Shown: piece after piece, positions 11,620 to 19,570 of the stretch
Layout of the letters: each line of letters opens with the position of its first letter
How positions within the stretch are numbered: position 1 is the stretch's first letter
Assembly (NCBI RefSeq): GCF_021190955.1
Contig: NZ_JAIOAO010000006.1
Coordinates: 248,001 to 312,000, forward strand
DNA length: 64,000 nt
Reading direction: 5' to 3'
Source: Parachryseolinea silvisoli
Lineage (GTDB): Bacteria; Bacteroidota; Bacteroidia; Cytophagales; Cyclobacteriaceae
Notes under the pieces: model-generated
Told to the model about the DNA's origin: nothing
Seen by the model: only the letters and a program-made list of their open reading frames with translations
The model's database searches: none
Program-made: the position numbers and the translations under genes

Positions 11620-12177
11620 TTATTCTAGCTTTTCTACCTGCATGTAACTTAATTCCACCGGAGTATTCCGGCCAAAAATTTTCACCATTACATTGAGTTT
11701 CTTTTTGTCTTCAAAAATCTCCTCAACTGTCCCGGTAAACCCGCTGAATGGACCATCCATTACTTTCACGGACTCACCTTTGATAAATGGTGTCTCGAGT
11801 TTTTCATCGAGTTCGTCAATCTCTTCAACTTTACCGAGAATCCGGTTAACCTCTGATTGACGAAGAGATACTGGATCCTTGGAAGCCCCGGTGCCGTTGT
11901 TGCCGAGGAAACCGATCACACCGGGAATTGTGTTCACCGCGTGATATGCCTCCCCATTCGAGAGATCTGCTGAAACGAGTACGTAACCCGGAAAAAAGTT
12001 GCGCTCACGAACACGCTTCTTTCCGTTTCTCATTTCATATACTTTTTCAGAAGGGATCAGCACCTGGGGGACAAAGTCCGCCAGCTTGGAACGCTCGATC
12101 TCAGTCTCCAGGTAGGACTTAACCTTCTTTTCCTGGCCACTGACGACCCTGAGAACATACCATTTCAGCTCGCCCAT
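11620..12177 (-). CDS. nusG: Transcription termination/antitermination protein NusG
   Basis: NusG binds the RNA polymerase clamp, suppresses pausing and couples to Rho or the ribosome. The 185-residue protein starts WYVLRVVSGQEKKVKSYLE, the NGN domain, has FFPGYVLVSADL in the polymerase-binding core, and ends with a KOW domain (about 125-185) whose core is GESVKVMDGPFSGFTGTVEE. A loop of Bacteroidota type is seen between the domains. It lies between secE and rplK, the conserved order. Confidence 0.97.
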   Translation of the reverse strand: MGELKWYVLRVVSGQEKKVKSYLETEIERSKLADFVPQVLIPSEKVYEMRNGKKRVRERNFFPGYVLVSADLSNGEAYHAVNTIPGVIGFLGNNGTGASKDPVSLRQSEVNRILGKVEEIDELDEKLETPFIKGESVKVMDGPFSGFTGTVEEIFEDKKKLNVMVKIFGRNTPVELSYMQVEKLE

Positions 12178-12186
12178 TGTTTCTGT

Positions 12187-12381
12187 TTAAAATTCGCCTT
12201 TGTAATAGATCTGAAGACCGGTCTTGAAAACCCAGTCGATCGCACCAATCACCAGTGCAAAAAGTGTCGATGCCACCAGCACCAGGATTGCACTGCTTTG
12301 CAATTCACTGTACTTCGACCAAGTCACTTTGTTCTTGATCTCGTCCCAGGACTCTGCGAAATAGGTTTTTAACTTCTCCAT
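12187..12381 (-). CDS. secE: Preprotein translocase subunit SecE
   Basis: SecE clamps SecY in the inner-membrane translocon. At 64 residues this is the short, single-membrane-helix form found in most bacteria. An amphipathic helix (1-30, with ESWDEIKNKVTWSKYSEL) is followed by one hydrophobic segment (about 31-52, SAILVLVASTLFALVIGAID). It starts the secE-nusG-rplK run and lies just downstream of tRNA-Trp, the classic arrangement. Confidence 0.96.
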   Translation of the reverse strand: MEKLKTYFAESWDEIKNKVTWSKYSELQSSAILVLVASTLFALVIGAIDWVFKTGLQIYYKGEF

Positions 12382-12442
12382 GTGATTCTGTCGTTTGTAT
12401 CTGAAAAAGCTTCCGCTTTTCCCTTGTAAACCTCGATTCTAG

Positions 12443-12515
12443 CACGGGTGGAGAGACTCGAACTCCCAGCCAATGGTTTTGGAGACCACTACTCTACCAA
12501 TTGAGCTACACCCGT
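12443..12515 (-). tRNA. tRNA-Trp (CCA anticodon)
   Basis: A 73-base cloverleaf without encoded CCA. The acceptor stem is ACGGGTG with CACCCGT, the anticodon stem GTGGT/ACCAT closes the loop CTCCAAA with anticodon CCA, and the T arm holds GTTCGAGTC. It lies between tuf and secE, as in many Bacteroidota. The discriminator base is G. Confidence 0.97.
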
Positions 12516-12520
12516 TTTTG

Positions 12521-12565
12521 AGTTTACTCTACCTCCCGATAGCTATCGGGGTGAGCTATACCCGT
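12521..12565 (-). pseudogene. Broken 5' copy of tRNA-Trp with a palindromic insert
   Basis: Read on the minus strand, 12565 to 12553 gives ACGGGTATAGCTC, one base different from the first 13 bases of the adjacent tRNA-Trp, and 12533-12525 gives GGTAGAGTA, which continues the same tRNA. Between the two, where the real tRNA has a few D-loop bases, is CCCGATAGCTATCGGG with one flanking base on each side. The copy stops before the anticodon arm, so it cannot be a working tRNA. Confidence 0.6.
12535..12550. repeat. 16-base perfect palindrome CCCGATAGCTATCGGG
   Basis: A perfect inverted repeat in the gap between tuf and tRNA-Trp, sitting inside the broken tRNA copy. The CCCGA...TCGGG core recurs at 9418-9444 and 29047-29066. 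I recall similar palindromes as dispersed elements in other Bacteroidota genomes, but cannot confirm that here. Confidence 0.7.
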
Positions 12566-12632
12566 TTATTTAAATCCCTTGCTCCAACAACCTGATCCCC
12601 ACACCGATGTCACTCGGCCCAAAAAGGGACTG

Positions 12633-12640
12633 CAAAAATA
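12633..12640 (-). promoter_or_regulatory. Possible -7 element for tRNA-Trp-secE
   Basis: On the minus strand TATTTTTG matches TAnnTTTG and lies after the tuf terminator and before tRNA-Trp, where a promoter is expected. I found no convincing -33 TTTG at the right distance, so it is a partial match only. Confidence 0.4.
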
Positions 12641-12650
12641 GAAGAATTGG

Positions 12651-12694
12651 CAGGAAAATAAAAGCGTTCTTGAAAATTATTCCAAGAACGCTTT
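12651..12694 (-). terminator. Intrinsic terminator after tuf
   Basis: AAAGCGTTCTTG (12661-12672) pairs perfectly with CAAGAACGCTTT (12683-12694) around a 10-base loop. On the minus strand the stem runs into TTTTATTTT. It lies 19 bases after the tuf stop codon. Confidence 0.8.
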
Positions 12695-12713
12695 GTTATT
12701 GATAATCAGACGA

Positions 12714-13901
12714 TTAGTCGATGATCTCAGTTACCTGACCAGATCCTACCGTACGGCCACCTTCACGGATAGCGAAACGGAGACCTTTCTCCATCGCGAT
12801 TTTGTTGATCAGCTCAACTTCAATCGAGATGTTGTCGCCAGGCATAACCATTTCCACACCGGCAGGAAGCTTACACTCGCCTGTAACGTCGGTTGTACGG
12901 AAATAGAACTGAGGACGGTATTTGTTGAAGAATGGTGTGTGACGACCACCTTCTTCTTTCGACAGTACGTACACTTCAGCCTTGAACTTAGCGTGCGGCT
13001 TAACCGAACCAGGCTTACAGATAACCATACCACGACGGATTTGCTCTTTTTCAATACCGCGGAGCAGCAGACCTACGTTGTCACCAGCTTCACCTCTGTC
13101 GAGGATCTTGCGGAACATTTCCACACCTGTGATCGTAGATTTCAGGTTTTCTGCACCCATACCCAGGATCTCAACTGCGTCGCCAGTGTTGATAACACCG
13201 CGCTCGATACGACCCGTAGCAACTGTACCACGACCAGTGATCGAGAACACGTCTTCTACAGGCATCAGGAAGTCTTTATCGATCAGACGAACAGGCAGGG
13301 GAATATGCTCATCCACAGCTTTCATCAGTTCTTCAACTTTCTCAACCCATTTCGGTTCGCCGTTCAACGCGCCCAATGCTGAGCCACGGATTACAGGCAT
13401 AGTATCGCCAGGGAAGCTGTAAGCAGACATCAGTTCGCGAACTTCCATCTCTACCAGATCCAACAATTCTTCGTCATCAACAAGATCGACTTTGTTCATG
13501 AATACAACCAGGGCAGGTACACCTACCTGACGGGCCAGGAGGATGTGCTCACGAGTCTGGGGCATAGGGCCGTCTGTAGCAGCCACCACGAGGATAGCAC
13601 CGTCCATCTGAGCAGCACCAGTAACCATGTTCTTCACATAGTCGGCGTGACCAGGGCAATCAACGTGCGCGTAGTGTCTGTTCGCTGTGGCATATTCCAC
13701 GTGCGAAGTATTGATAGTGATACCACGTTCTTTTTCTTCCGGAGCGTTGTCGATAGAAGAGAAGTCACGCATAGAAGCAAGTCCTTTAGACGCAAGCACT
13801 TTTGTAATTGCTGCTGTCAGCGTGGTTTTACCGTGGTCAACGTGACCGATAGTACCCACGTTTACGTGGGGTTTCGAACGATCAAATGTTTCTTTAGCCA
13901 T
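12714..13901 (-). CDS. tuf: Elongation factor Tu
   Basis: EF-Tu carries aminoacyl-tRNA to the ribosomal A site in a GTP-dependent way. The 395-residue protein has the P-loop GHVDHGKT at 19-26, the DCPGH switch II motif, NKVD for guanine recognition, and the domain 2 and 3 motifs [15 protein letters not shown] and [15 protein letters not shown]. It is the tRNA-linked tuf copy, downstream of tRNA-Thr; whether the genome has a second copy cannot be told. A strong terminator follows. Confidence 0.99.
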   Translation of the reverse strand: MAKETFDRSKPHVNVGTIGHVDHGKTTLTAAITKVLASKGLASMRDFSSIDNAPEEKERGITINTSHVEYATANRHYAHVDCPGHADYVKNMVTGAAQMDGAILVVAATDGPMPQTREHILLARQVGVPALVVFMNKVDLVDDEELLDLVEMEVRELMSAYSFPGDTMPVIRGSALGALNGEPKWVEKVEELMKAVDEHIPLPVRLIDKDFLMPVEDVFSITGRGTVATGRIERGVINTGDAVEILGMGAENLKSTITGVEMFRKILDRGEAGDNVGLLLRGIEKEQIRRGMVICKPGSVKPHAKFKAEVYVLSKEEGGRHTPFFNKYRPQFYFRTTDVTGECKLPAGVEMVMPGDNISIEVELINKIAMEKGLRFAIREGGRTVGSGQVTEIID

Positions 13902-14051
13902 ATTTGAAAATCCCAGTTAAAGTTTTAAAGTAAATAGTGTTAGTTATTAAAGTTCTGTTCTATGTCAATTCGTTGATCGGCTATCGGTTAACTCAGTGAT
14001 TCCGTAACAAATCAACTAATTAACGAATGAACAAATCAACACTTTCCAGAG

Positions 14052-14123
<72 letters not shown>

Positions 14124-14196
14124 ATTACAGCCGTCACACGCTATCCGTCAACTGCAAAAACTTGCAGTAAACGTCTAACGGACAACAGCTCCGAAG

Positions 14197-14269
14197 AGCG
14201 GGAGACGAGGCTCGAACCCGCGACCTATAGCTTGGAAGGCTATCGCTCTACCAACTGAGCTACTCCCGC
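14197..14269 (-). tRNA. tRNA-Gly (TCC anticodon)
   Basis: A 73-base cloverleaf. Acceptor stem GCGGGAG pairing with the 3' CTCCCGC, anticodon stem ATAGC/GCTAT around the loop CTTCCAA with anticodon TCC, T arm with GTTCGAGCC, discriminator T. It lies between tRNA-Tyr and tRNA-Thr. Confidence 0.97.
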
Positions 14270-14332
14270 ATTCTTTCGCCGAAAATGTTCCGCGAAGGCG
14301 GGTATGCTTCCCGTTGTCCTCGCCAGCACCCC

Positions 14333-14350
14333 GCCTGCCAGCGGGCAGGC
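14333..14350. repeat. GC-rich inverted repeat between tRNA-Gly and tRNA-Tyr
   Basis: GCCTGCC (14333-14339) and GGCAGGC (14344-14350) form a stem with a four-base loop in the 130-base spacer between the two tRNA genes. There is no T run, so it is not a terminator. It may help tRNA precursor processing or be another small dispersed palindrome. Confidence 0.5.
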
Positions 14351-14400
14351 TTTGCTATCGGCATATTTTTGCCTAACCTGAAAAGCATAAGTAGGCGCTG

Positions 14401-14483
14401 TGGGGGAAATAGGATTCGAACCTATGAAGTCATAAGACAACAGATTTACAGTCTGTCCCAGTTGGCCGCTTTGGTATTCCCCC
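14401..14483 (-). tRNA. tRNA-Tyr (GTA anticodon)
   Basis: An 83-base class II tRNA. Acceptor stem GGGGGAA/TTCCCCC, anticodon stem ACAGA/TCTGT around CTGTAAA with anticodon GTA, a long variable arm, T arm with GTTCGAATC, discriminator A. It is the first gene of the tRNA-tuf transcript. Confidence 0.97.
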
Positions 14484-14556
14484 AATCTTTCAATAAACAA
14501 GTAAGAACGATTCCTGTTTTTTTGTCCTTTTTAGAGGGCCTTCAAAAACAGGAGTG

Positions 14557-14586
14557 CAAAATTATACGCTTTTACACTTTTTCAAA
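14557..14586 (-). promoter_or_regulatory. Bacteroidota-type promoter for the tRNA-tuf operon
   Basis: Minus strand TTTG (14583-14586), an 18-base spacer, then TAATTTTG (14557-14564), a full match to the phylum's sigma-A pattern. Transcription would start near 14550, about 65 bases before the mature tRNA-Tyr, and run through tRNA-Gly and tRNA-Thr into tuf. Confidence 0.75.
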
Positions 14587-14652
14587 ACTTCTGCGAGAAA
14601 TTTCCTCAAATCTTTATGTTTTTTCCACCCCATCCTGTCCTTTCCACACGTT

Positions 14653-14961
14653 TTACATGGCTACAATCTCCGTAATCACCCCGGGACCAAATTCTTTTTT
14701 GAACATGTCCAGCACTTGTGCACGGTAAAGCGAAAAATCATGACGCATCGTCGGAGAGTCGAATTCTACAAACAACACTTTATTACGAATGTACAGTTTC
14801 TTCGTGCGCCGCGCGATCGGCCGCCCCGCCACCCGTTCCCACGAGTCAATGAGCGTAGCCTCGTCATACTTGGTCGTCAGCTGGTACGAATTCAACATGC
14901 TCCGGATGGCCTCGCCTACCGATTGAATATCGTCCCTGCCGTCTTTTCGCCGTTTTGACAT
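14653..14961 (-). CDS. DUF721 family protein (DciA-like)
   Basis: A 102-residue basic protein of the DUF721 family, which includes the replicative-helicase loader DciA. The conserved core is IDSWERVAGRPIARRTKKLY, followed by FVEFDSPTMRHDFSLYRAQVLDMF. I chose the start MSKRRKDGRDD at 14961; a further upstream ATG would add an unlikely leader that overlaps recF. It lies 19 bases after recF, which agrees with the common neighbourhood of this family near replication genes. A helicase-loading role is inferred from family, not shown. Confidence 0.8.
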   Translation of the reverse strand: MSKRRKDGRDDIQSVGEAIRSMLNSYQLTTKYDEATLIDSWERVAGRPIARRTKKLYIRNKVLFVEFDSPTMRHDFSLYRAQVLDMFKKEFGPGVITEIVAM

Positions 14962-14980
14962 GCCACAAAGGTAAAAGAAG

Positions 14981-16075
14981 TTAGCGGATCTCCCCACGGT
15001 CTACCGTAAACACCCGCGCAGCCATGTCGATCGACTTGAGCAATGCGTCCGTTCGGTCTGGCCGCGCATCCGTAATAAACAATTGCCCCAAATCGCCCTT
15101 TACCAATTCCAACAACCGCGCGATCCGGTAATCATCCAGCTTATCAAAAATATCATCCAATAATAATATGGGCTTAAATCCCTTGTGCTGCAGCATGACC
15201 TCGTACTGCGCCAGCTTCAACGCGATCACAAAAGATTTCTGCTGCCCCTGCGAGCCCAAACGCTTCAGATCGCCGCCACCCAACGTAAACTGATAATCGT
15301 CACGATGTATACCAAAGCTGGTACGCTGCAACGCCAAATCTTTTTGCCGGTTCTTCATCAACCCACTGGCGAAGTCCGTCTCGTGCAGCTTCGAAACATA
15401 CTGCAGGTCGGTTTCTTCCACGGCGTCCACAATAAAACGGTAATACTTCTGAAACACCGGAAGGAACTCGGCCGCAAAAGCTTCACGCTGCGTAAAGATC
15501 ACCTGCCCGGCCTGCTGCAGGACGTGGTCGTACGACTCGAGCATCACCCAGTCCGCCGTGCCGCGCTCCTGGAACATGCGCAGCAAACTGTTGCGCTGCT
15601 TGAGGGCCTGGTTGTATTGCATCAACGCTTCCAGGTAACGCTTGTCCAATTGCGCGATAATTCCATCAAAAAACTTACGCCGTTCTTCGCTGCTCTCCCG
15701 CACCAGATCGACGTCGTCGGGCGCCAATAAAATAACGGGATATTTGCCGATGTGGTCGCTCAGCCTGGCATAGTCCTGCTGATCCTCGCGAAAGACCTTT
15801 TTAGCCCCCACCTGCACTGCGCTGACCAGCTCGTATTCGCGGCCCTCCTTCTCAAAAAAACCTTTTATCATAAAGGCGCCCTGCCCGGCACGGATACACT
15901 GCTGGTCGGAGGATGCAAAGGCGCTTTTGGTAAACGCGAGCGAATAAATGGCGTCCAGCAGGTTGGTTTTGCCGCTGCCGTTCTTGCCTACAAAAACATT
16001 CACCGAAGGCGAAAAATCCAGGTTGCATTCCGGGTAATTCTTAAAATTCAGCACATGAAGTTTCGCGAGGTACAT
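14981..16075 (-). CDS. recF: DNA replication and repair protein RecF
   Basis: RecF is an ABC-type ATPase that helps load RecA at single-strand gaps. From the start MYLAKLHVLNFKNY the protein has 364 residues, the usual length; the frame is open a further 21 codons upstream but those would overlap the pdhA leader and are not part of the family. The Walker A motif VGKNGSGKTNLL lies near residue 33, the ABC signature region near LKRLGSQGQQKSFVIALKLA, and Walker B is PILLLDDIFDKLD. It is divergent from pdhA. Confidence 0.96.
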   Translation of the reverse strand: MYLAKLHVLNFKNYPECNLDFSPSVNVFVGKNGSGKTNLLDAIYSLAFTKSAFASSDQQCIRAGQGAFMIKGFFEKEGREYELVSAVQVGAKKVFREDQQDYARLSDHIGKYPVILLAPDDVDLVRESSEERRKFFDGIIAQLDKRYLEALMQYNQALKQRNSLLRMFQERGTADWVMLESYDHVLQQAGQVIFTQREAFAAEFLPVFQKYYRFIVDAVEETDLQYVSKLHETDFASGLMKNRQKDLALQRTSFGIHRDDYQFTLGGGDLKRLGSQGQQKSFVIALKLAQYEVMLQHKGFKPILLLDDIFDKLDDYRIARLLELVKGDLGQLFITDARPDRTDALLKSIDMAARVFTVDRGEIR

Positions 16076-16093
16076 CAGGAATTGCCGGGAAAG

Positions 16094-16125
16094 TTTGGCG
16101 AATGTTCGTTGGGGGGTTAATTTCG
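16094..16125 (+). promoter_or_regulatory. Likely promoter for pdhA
   Basis: TTTG (16094-16097), 20 bases, then TAATTTCG (16118-16125), one base off TAnnTTTG. It lies in the short gap between the divergent recF and pdhA starts, about 24 bases before the pdhA ATG. Confidence 0.5.
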
Positions 16126-16148
16126 CAACTCGGATCAAAAATAGGGAT

Positions 16149-17192
16149 ATGGCTACGACAACAAAAGCGAAAAGCGAGCCTGCCGCGGCAAAAAAGGGCG
16201 GAAAGACAGAATTCTCGAAAGAGACTTACATGTACTGGTATGAGAGCATGCAGCTCATGCGCAAGTTTGAGGAGAAAGCAGGACAGCTGTACGGCATGCA
16301 GAAGATCAAAGGATTTTGCCACTTATATATTGGTCAGGAAGCTTGTGCCTCCGGTGCCGCCTCGGCACTGAGAAAAGGCGATAAGTGGATCACCGCCTAC
16401 CGCGACCACGGCCATCCCCTGGCGCTGGGCACCGCCCCGAAGGCCATCATGGCCGAGCTTTACGGCAAGGAAACCGGCACCACCAAAGGTAAAGGCGGTT
16501 CCATGCACATTTTTGATAAATCCGTTGGTTTCATCGGTGGTCACGGTATCGTAGGTGCGCAAGTGCCCATGGGCGCCGGCATCGCCTTCGCCGAAAAATA
16601 TAATAAGACGGGTAACCTCTGCATCACATACATGGGCGACGGCGCCGTACGTCAGGGTGCCTTCCACGAGGCCCTCAACCTGGCCATGCTCTGGAAACTG
16701 CCCGTCATTTTCTGTATCGAAAACAATGGCTACGCCATGGGTACCTCGGTAGAACGTACCTCCAACGTACACGAGCTCTATACCCTGGCCGAAGCCTATG
16801 ACATGCCCGCCGAGCCGGTCAATGCCATGGACGTAGAAGCCGTACACATTGCCGTGGCCAACGCCGCCGAGCGCGCCCGCGCCGGTGAAGGCCCTACCCT
16901 GCTGGAGTTGAGAACCTATCGCTACAAAGGACACTCGATGTCCGACCCGCAGAAATACCGCAGCAAAGAAGAGGTTGAACAGTACAAACAGCGCGATCCG
17001 GTTGAAGCAGTCCGCAAAACGATCCTGGAAAAGAAGCTCGCAACCGAAAAAGAGCTGGAAGACATCGATAATAAAATAGTCCAAACGGTCGAAGAAAGCG
17101 TGAAATTCGCGGAAGAATCGAACTTCCCCGATCCTTCTGAAGCATTGACCGACGTTTACGTACAACAGGACTACCCGTTTGTAATGGACTAA
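16149..17192 (+). CDS. pdhA: Pyruvate dehydrogenase E1 component, alpha subunit
   Basis: E1 alpha binds thiamine diphosphate and, with E1 beta, decarboxylates pyruvate in the pyruvate dehydrogenase complex. The 347-residue protein has the thiamine-binding signature from GDGAVRQGAFHEALNLA to CIENNGYAMGT, and the phosphorylation-loop region YRYKGHSMSDPQKYRSKEE. An Ala/Lys-rich tail (1-25) precedes the domain; the start MATTTKAK at 16149 is favoured over an upstream in-frame ATG at 16095 that would overlap the promoter. No pdhB or E2 gene is adjacent, so the complex is encoded at scattered sites. A terminator follows. Confidence 0.95.
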   Translation: MATTTKAKSEPAAAKKGGKTEFSKETYMYWYESMQLMRKFEEKAGQLYGMQKIKGFCHLYIGQEACASGAASALRKGDKWITAYRDHGHPLALGTAPKAIMAELYGKETGTTKGKGGSMHIFDKSVGFIGGHGIVGAQVPMGAGIAFAEKYNKTGNLCITYMGDGAVRQGAFHEALNLAMLWKLPVIFCIENNGYAMGTSVERTSNVHELYTLAEAYDMPAEPVNAMDVEAVHIAVANAAERARAGEGPTLLELRTYRYKGHSMSDPQKYRSKEEVEQYKQRDPVEAVRKTILEKKLATEKELEDIDNKIVQTVEESVKFAEESNFPDPSEALTDVYVQQDYPFVMD

Positions 17193-17200
17193 GTCCGGTC

Positions 17201-17232
17201 TTTTGTTTAATATGATCTAATTCGTAGTTTTG
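17201..17232 (+). promoter_or_regulatory. Bacteroidota-type promoter for the TPR gene at 17273
   Basis: TTTG (17202-17205), 19 bases, TAGTTTTG (17225-17232): a complete match. The start of transcription falls inside the pdhA terminator hairpin, about 35 bases before the ATG. Confidence 0.7.
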
Positions 17233-17233
17233 C

Positions 17234-17260
17234 AGCCCTCCTGACCCCAGGAGGGCTTTT
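17234..17260 (+). terminator. Intrinsic terminator after pdhA
   Basis: AGCCCTCCT (17234-17242) and AGGAGGGCT (17249-17257) form a perfect nine-base stem with a six-base loop, followed by TTTTATAT. Confidence 0.8.
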
Positions 17261-17272
17261 ATATAGAATACA

Positions 17273-17962
17273 ATGGCTAAGAAACAAGAACACAAGCACG
17301 AACTGCTGGAAAATCCGGAAGTAATCCGGGAAACATTGGTGGGGGCCGAGAACTGGGTTGAGAACAATGCCAAACTTTTTATCGGAATCGCCGTCGTGCT
17401 GGTCATCGCAGTGGCTGGATACTTTGGCTTCCAATACTGGAAAAATGGACAGGAAGAAGAAGCCCAACGCGAAATGTTCCAGGCCGTGTATTATTTCGAG
17501 CAGGACAGCCTCAACCTGGCGCTGAACGGTGACGGTAACGCCCTCGGCTTTAGAACCATCGCCGACGACTACGGTATGACCGATGCTGCCAAGCTAGCCA
17601 ACTTCTACGCCGGCGTAGCATACCTGAAGCAAGGTAAATTCGAACTTTCCCGCCTGCACCTGGAAGACTTCAGCTCCAACGACCTGCTGGTACAGGCCCG
17701 TGCGTATAGCCTCATCGGCGACACGTACATGGAAGAAGAAAAATATGAAGACGCAGCCAAGTTCTACAACAAGGCCGCCAATTACAAAGAGAACAAATAC
17801 TTCTCCCCCGCCTACCTGATGAAGGAAGCTCTCGCCTACGAGAAGCTGAACCAAAATGACAAGGCCCGGGAGGCTTACGACAAGATCATTAATCAATACT
17901 GGGAGTCATCCGAGTTCCAGAACGCCCGCAAATTCCGCGCGAGACTGGAGCCCAATTCCTAA
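17273..17962 (+). CDS. Membrane-anchored TPR protein (YfgM-like)
   Basis: A 229-residue protein with a charged N-terminal tail, one membrane segment (about residues 38-58, LFIGIAVVLVIAVAGYFGFQ) and an outer part made of TPR-like helical repeats, including DLLVQARAYSLIGDTYMEEE and KYEDAAKFYNKAANYKENKY. Proteins of this shape in Bacteroidota are related to YfgM, an accessory of the Sec translocon that works with periplasmic chaperones; that function is inferred from architecture. It has its own promoter and a terminator before ribH. Confidence 0.8.
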   Translation: MAKKQEHKHELLENPEVIRETLVGAENWVENNAKLFIGIAVVLVIAVAGYFGFQYWKNGQEEEAQREMFQAVYYFEQDSLNLALNGDGNALGFRTIADDYGMTDAAKLANFYAGVAYLKQGKFELSRLHLEDFSSNDLLVQARAYSLIGDTYMEEEKYEDAAKFYNKAANYKENKYFSPAYLMKEALAYEKLNQNDKAREAYDKIINQYWESSEFQNARKFRARLEPNS

Positions 17963-17981
17963 GGTATTTGCCGTACTTTTG

Positions 17982-18009
17982 AAAGGATAGATTTTTCTAT
18001 CCTTTTTTT
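17982..18009 (+). terminator. Intrinsic terminator between the TPR gene and ribH
   Basis: AAAGGATAG (17982-17990) pairs with CTATCCTTT (17997-18005) around a six-base loop, followed by more T. A TACTTTTG (17974-17981) overlapping its left edge looks like a -7 element for ribH, but no -33 partner is evident. Confidence 0.7.
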
Positions 18010-18036
18010 ATTTATACCCTAACCCCCACCCTGCAG

Positions 18037-18504
18037 ATGGCCGGTTCATTAACATCAGGAAGTGTAGAAAGCAATGTAGACCTCTCCAAAAAGACATTTG
18101 CCATCGTCGTGGCCGAATGGAATTCCGAAATTACGGAAGCGCTCTATAGCGGCGCCGTAGAGTCGCTGCTCAAACACGGTGTCAGGAAAAAAGATATCAT
18201 CCGCAAGAATGTACCAGGCACCTTCGAGCTCACCCTCGGCGCCCTCTGGCAGGCCGAAGAAAAGAATATCGACGCCGTACTCTGCCTGGGCTGCGTCATC
18301 CAGGGTGAGACCCCACACTTCGATTACATCTGCCAGGCCGTAGCCTACGGCATCACCGAAGTAAATATTAAGACCCGCAAGCCCGTCATCTTCGGCGTAT
18401 TGACGACCCTCGACAAACAACAAGCCTTCGACCGCGCCGGTGGCAAACACGGCAACAAAGGAGAAGAGGCGGCCCTCACCGCCATTAAGATGCTGAATTT
18501 CTAA
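18037..18504 (+). CDS. ribH: 6,7-dimethyl-8-ribityllumazine synthase
   Basis: Lumazine synthase joins 5-amino-6-ribitylaminouracil and 3,4-dihydroxybutanone 4-phosphate in riboflavin synthesis. The 155-residue protein shows the substrate residues of the family: AEWNSEITEAL near the start, VPGTFELTLGA, GCVIQGETPHFDYIC with the catalytic histidine, and QAFDRAGGKHGNKG for phosphate binding. No other riboflavin genes are adjacent, which is common because they are scattered in this phylum. Confidence 0.97.
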   Translation: MAGSLTSGSVESNVDLSKKTFAIVVAEWNSEITEALYSGAVESLLKHGVRKKDIIRKNVPGTFELTLGALWQAEEKNIDAVLCLGCVIQGETPHFDYICQAVAYGITEVNIKTRKPVIFGVLTTLDKQQAFDRAGGKHGNKGEEAALTAIKMLNF

Positions 18505-18535
18505 AAAAAAATGCCCCGGGATCCGGGGCATTTTT
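18502..18535. terminator. Bidirectional terminator between ribH and the repeat protein
   Basis: ATGCCCCGG (18511-18519) and CCGGGGCAT (18523-18531) form a stem around a three-base loop, with an A run on the left and a T run on the right. It can therefore serve ribH on the plus strand and the convergent gene ending at 18557. Confidence 0.85.
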
Positions 18536-18556
18536 ACTATATCCTTGTTACTTCGT

Positions 18557-19570
18557 TTACTCCACAAACAACGCCATAGCCATAGAGCCGCCGCCACCGT
18601 CAACCTCCATGGGCACGCCGTTCTTCCAGCACCGCGCGACGGGCTTCGAGTTGATCATTTCATACCCGGCTACATATACGTCGCCGTCTACAACAACCAC
18701 TTTCTGTGCTGCCGATGACGCGGTACGAGGCCCAAGCTCCGTGGCAACGCCGTTCTTCCAGAGTGTAGCAGTATACTTCCCTTCCGGCGTGGTATACCCT
18801 ACCACGTATACATCACTACCAGATACGTATATGCCTTTCGCACTGGCGTCTTTCTTGCCATCCGTCAGCATCACCGCGGTGCCGTTCTTCCAATACTTGG
18901 CGGCGTCGATCGCGGGGCTGCGCTCCGTGCCCGCTACATAAACGTCATTGCCCGATATGAATATATCGTATCCTACGGCATCCGTTTCGCCACTCGAAAC
19001 CGACGTCGCCAGGCCATTTTTCCAATACGTAACAACGGTAGGGTAATAGTTATACTTGCTTTTTTCCAGTGCCTTCTCCGTGCCCACGATATAAACGTCG
19101 CTGCCGGATACGGTCAGTCCGTTGATCTCACCCGTTTTCTTTTTGTTCAGCGCAGAGGGTTGACCGTTTTTCCAGTACTGTGCAAAGCGGTTGCCTTTTT
19201 TATCATACTCCTTCCCTACGATGTATACATCGCTCCCAACCACGGCCACATCTTCCAGAAAGGCGCCGTTTGATGTAATGGATACCGGCGTTCCATTCTT
19301 CCAGTAACGCACCGCTGGCTCGCTGCCGTTACTTTGAAATCCTACAATGTGGACATCGCCGCCATGGACGAAAATACCATGCGCTTTAGATTTGGAGAAG
19401 CCGGCGTCGATCGGAAGTGCCGTGCGGACACCATCCTTCCAGTACACTGCAGCGTCTCCTTTTTCGTTGGTAAATCCCACCAAATGGACTGTGCGCTTCT
19501 GCTGCGCCAGGGAATGATTCAAAAACGATACGCATATCAGTGCGATCGCGGTCAACAATCCTTTTTTCAT
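18557..19570 (-). CDS. Secreted seven-repeat protein, predicted beta-propeller
   Basis: A 337-residue protein I cannot assign to a named function. A signal peptide (1-22, ending NHSLAQ) is followed by seven copies of a unit of about 43 residues. Each has a strand like SDVYIVGT or GDVHIVGF, then 10-20 variable residues, then YWKNG (YWKDG, LWKNG or CWKNG in some) and a short strand. The final AMALFVE could close the ring by completing the first blade. Seven units of this size suggest a seven-bladed propeller outside the cytoplasm, by inference. A shared bidirectional terminator lies between it and ribH. Confidence 0.75.
   Translation of the reverse strand: MKKGLLTAIALICVSFLNHSLAQQKRTVHLVGFTNEKGDAAVYWKDGVRTALPIDAGFSKSKAHGIFVHGGDVHIVGFQSNGSEPAVRYWKNGTPVSITSNGAFLEDVAVVGSDVYIVGKEYDKKGNRFAQYWKNGQPSALNKKKTGEINGLTVSGSDVYIVGTEKALEKSKYNYYPTVVTYWKNGLATSVSSGETDAVGYDIFISGNDVYVAGTERSPAIDAAKYWKNGTAVMLTDGKKDASAKGIYVSGSDVYVVGYTTPEGKYTATLWKNGVATELGPRTASSAAQKVVVVDGDVYVAGYEMINSKPVARCWKNGVPMEVDGGGGSMAMALFVE

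Noticed and set aside
12521-12565. A second functional tRNA-Trp
   Set aside because: Only the 5' part is present and it is interrupted; there is no anticodon or T arm.
16323-17165. Open frame of 280 codons opposite pdhA
   Set aside because: Gly/Val/Phe-rich translation with no domain, entirely inside a certain gene.
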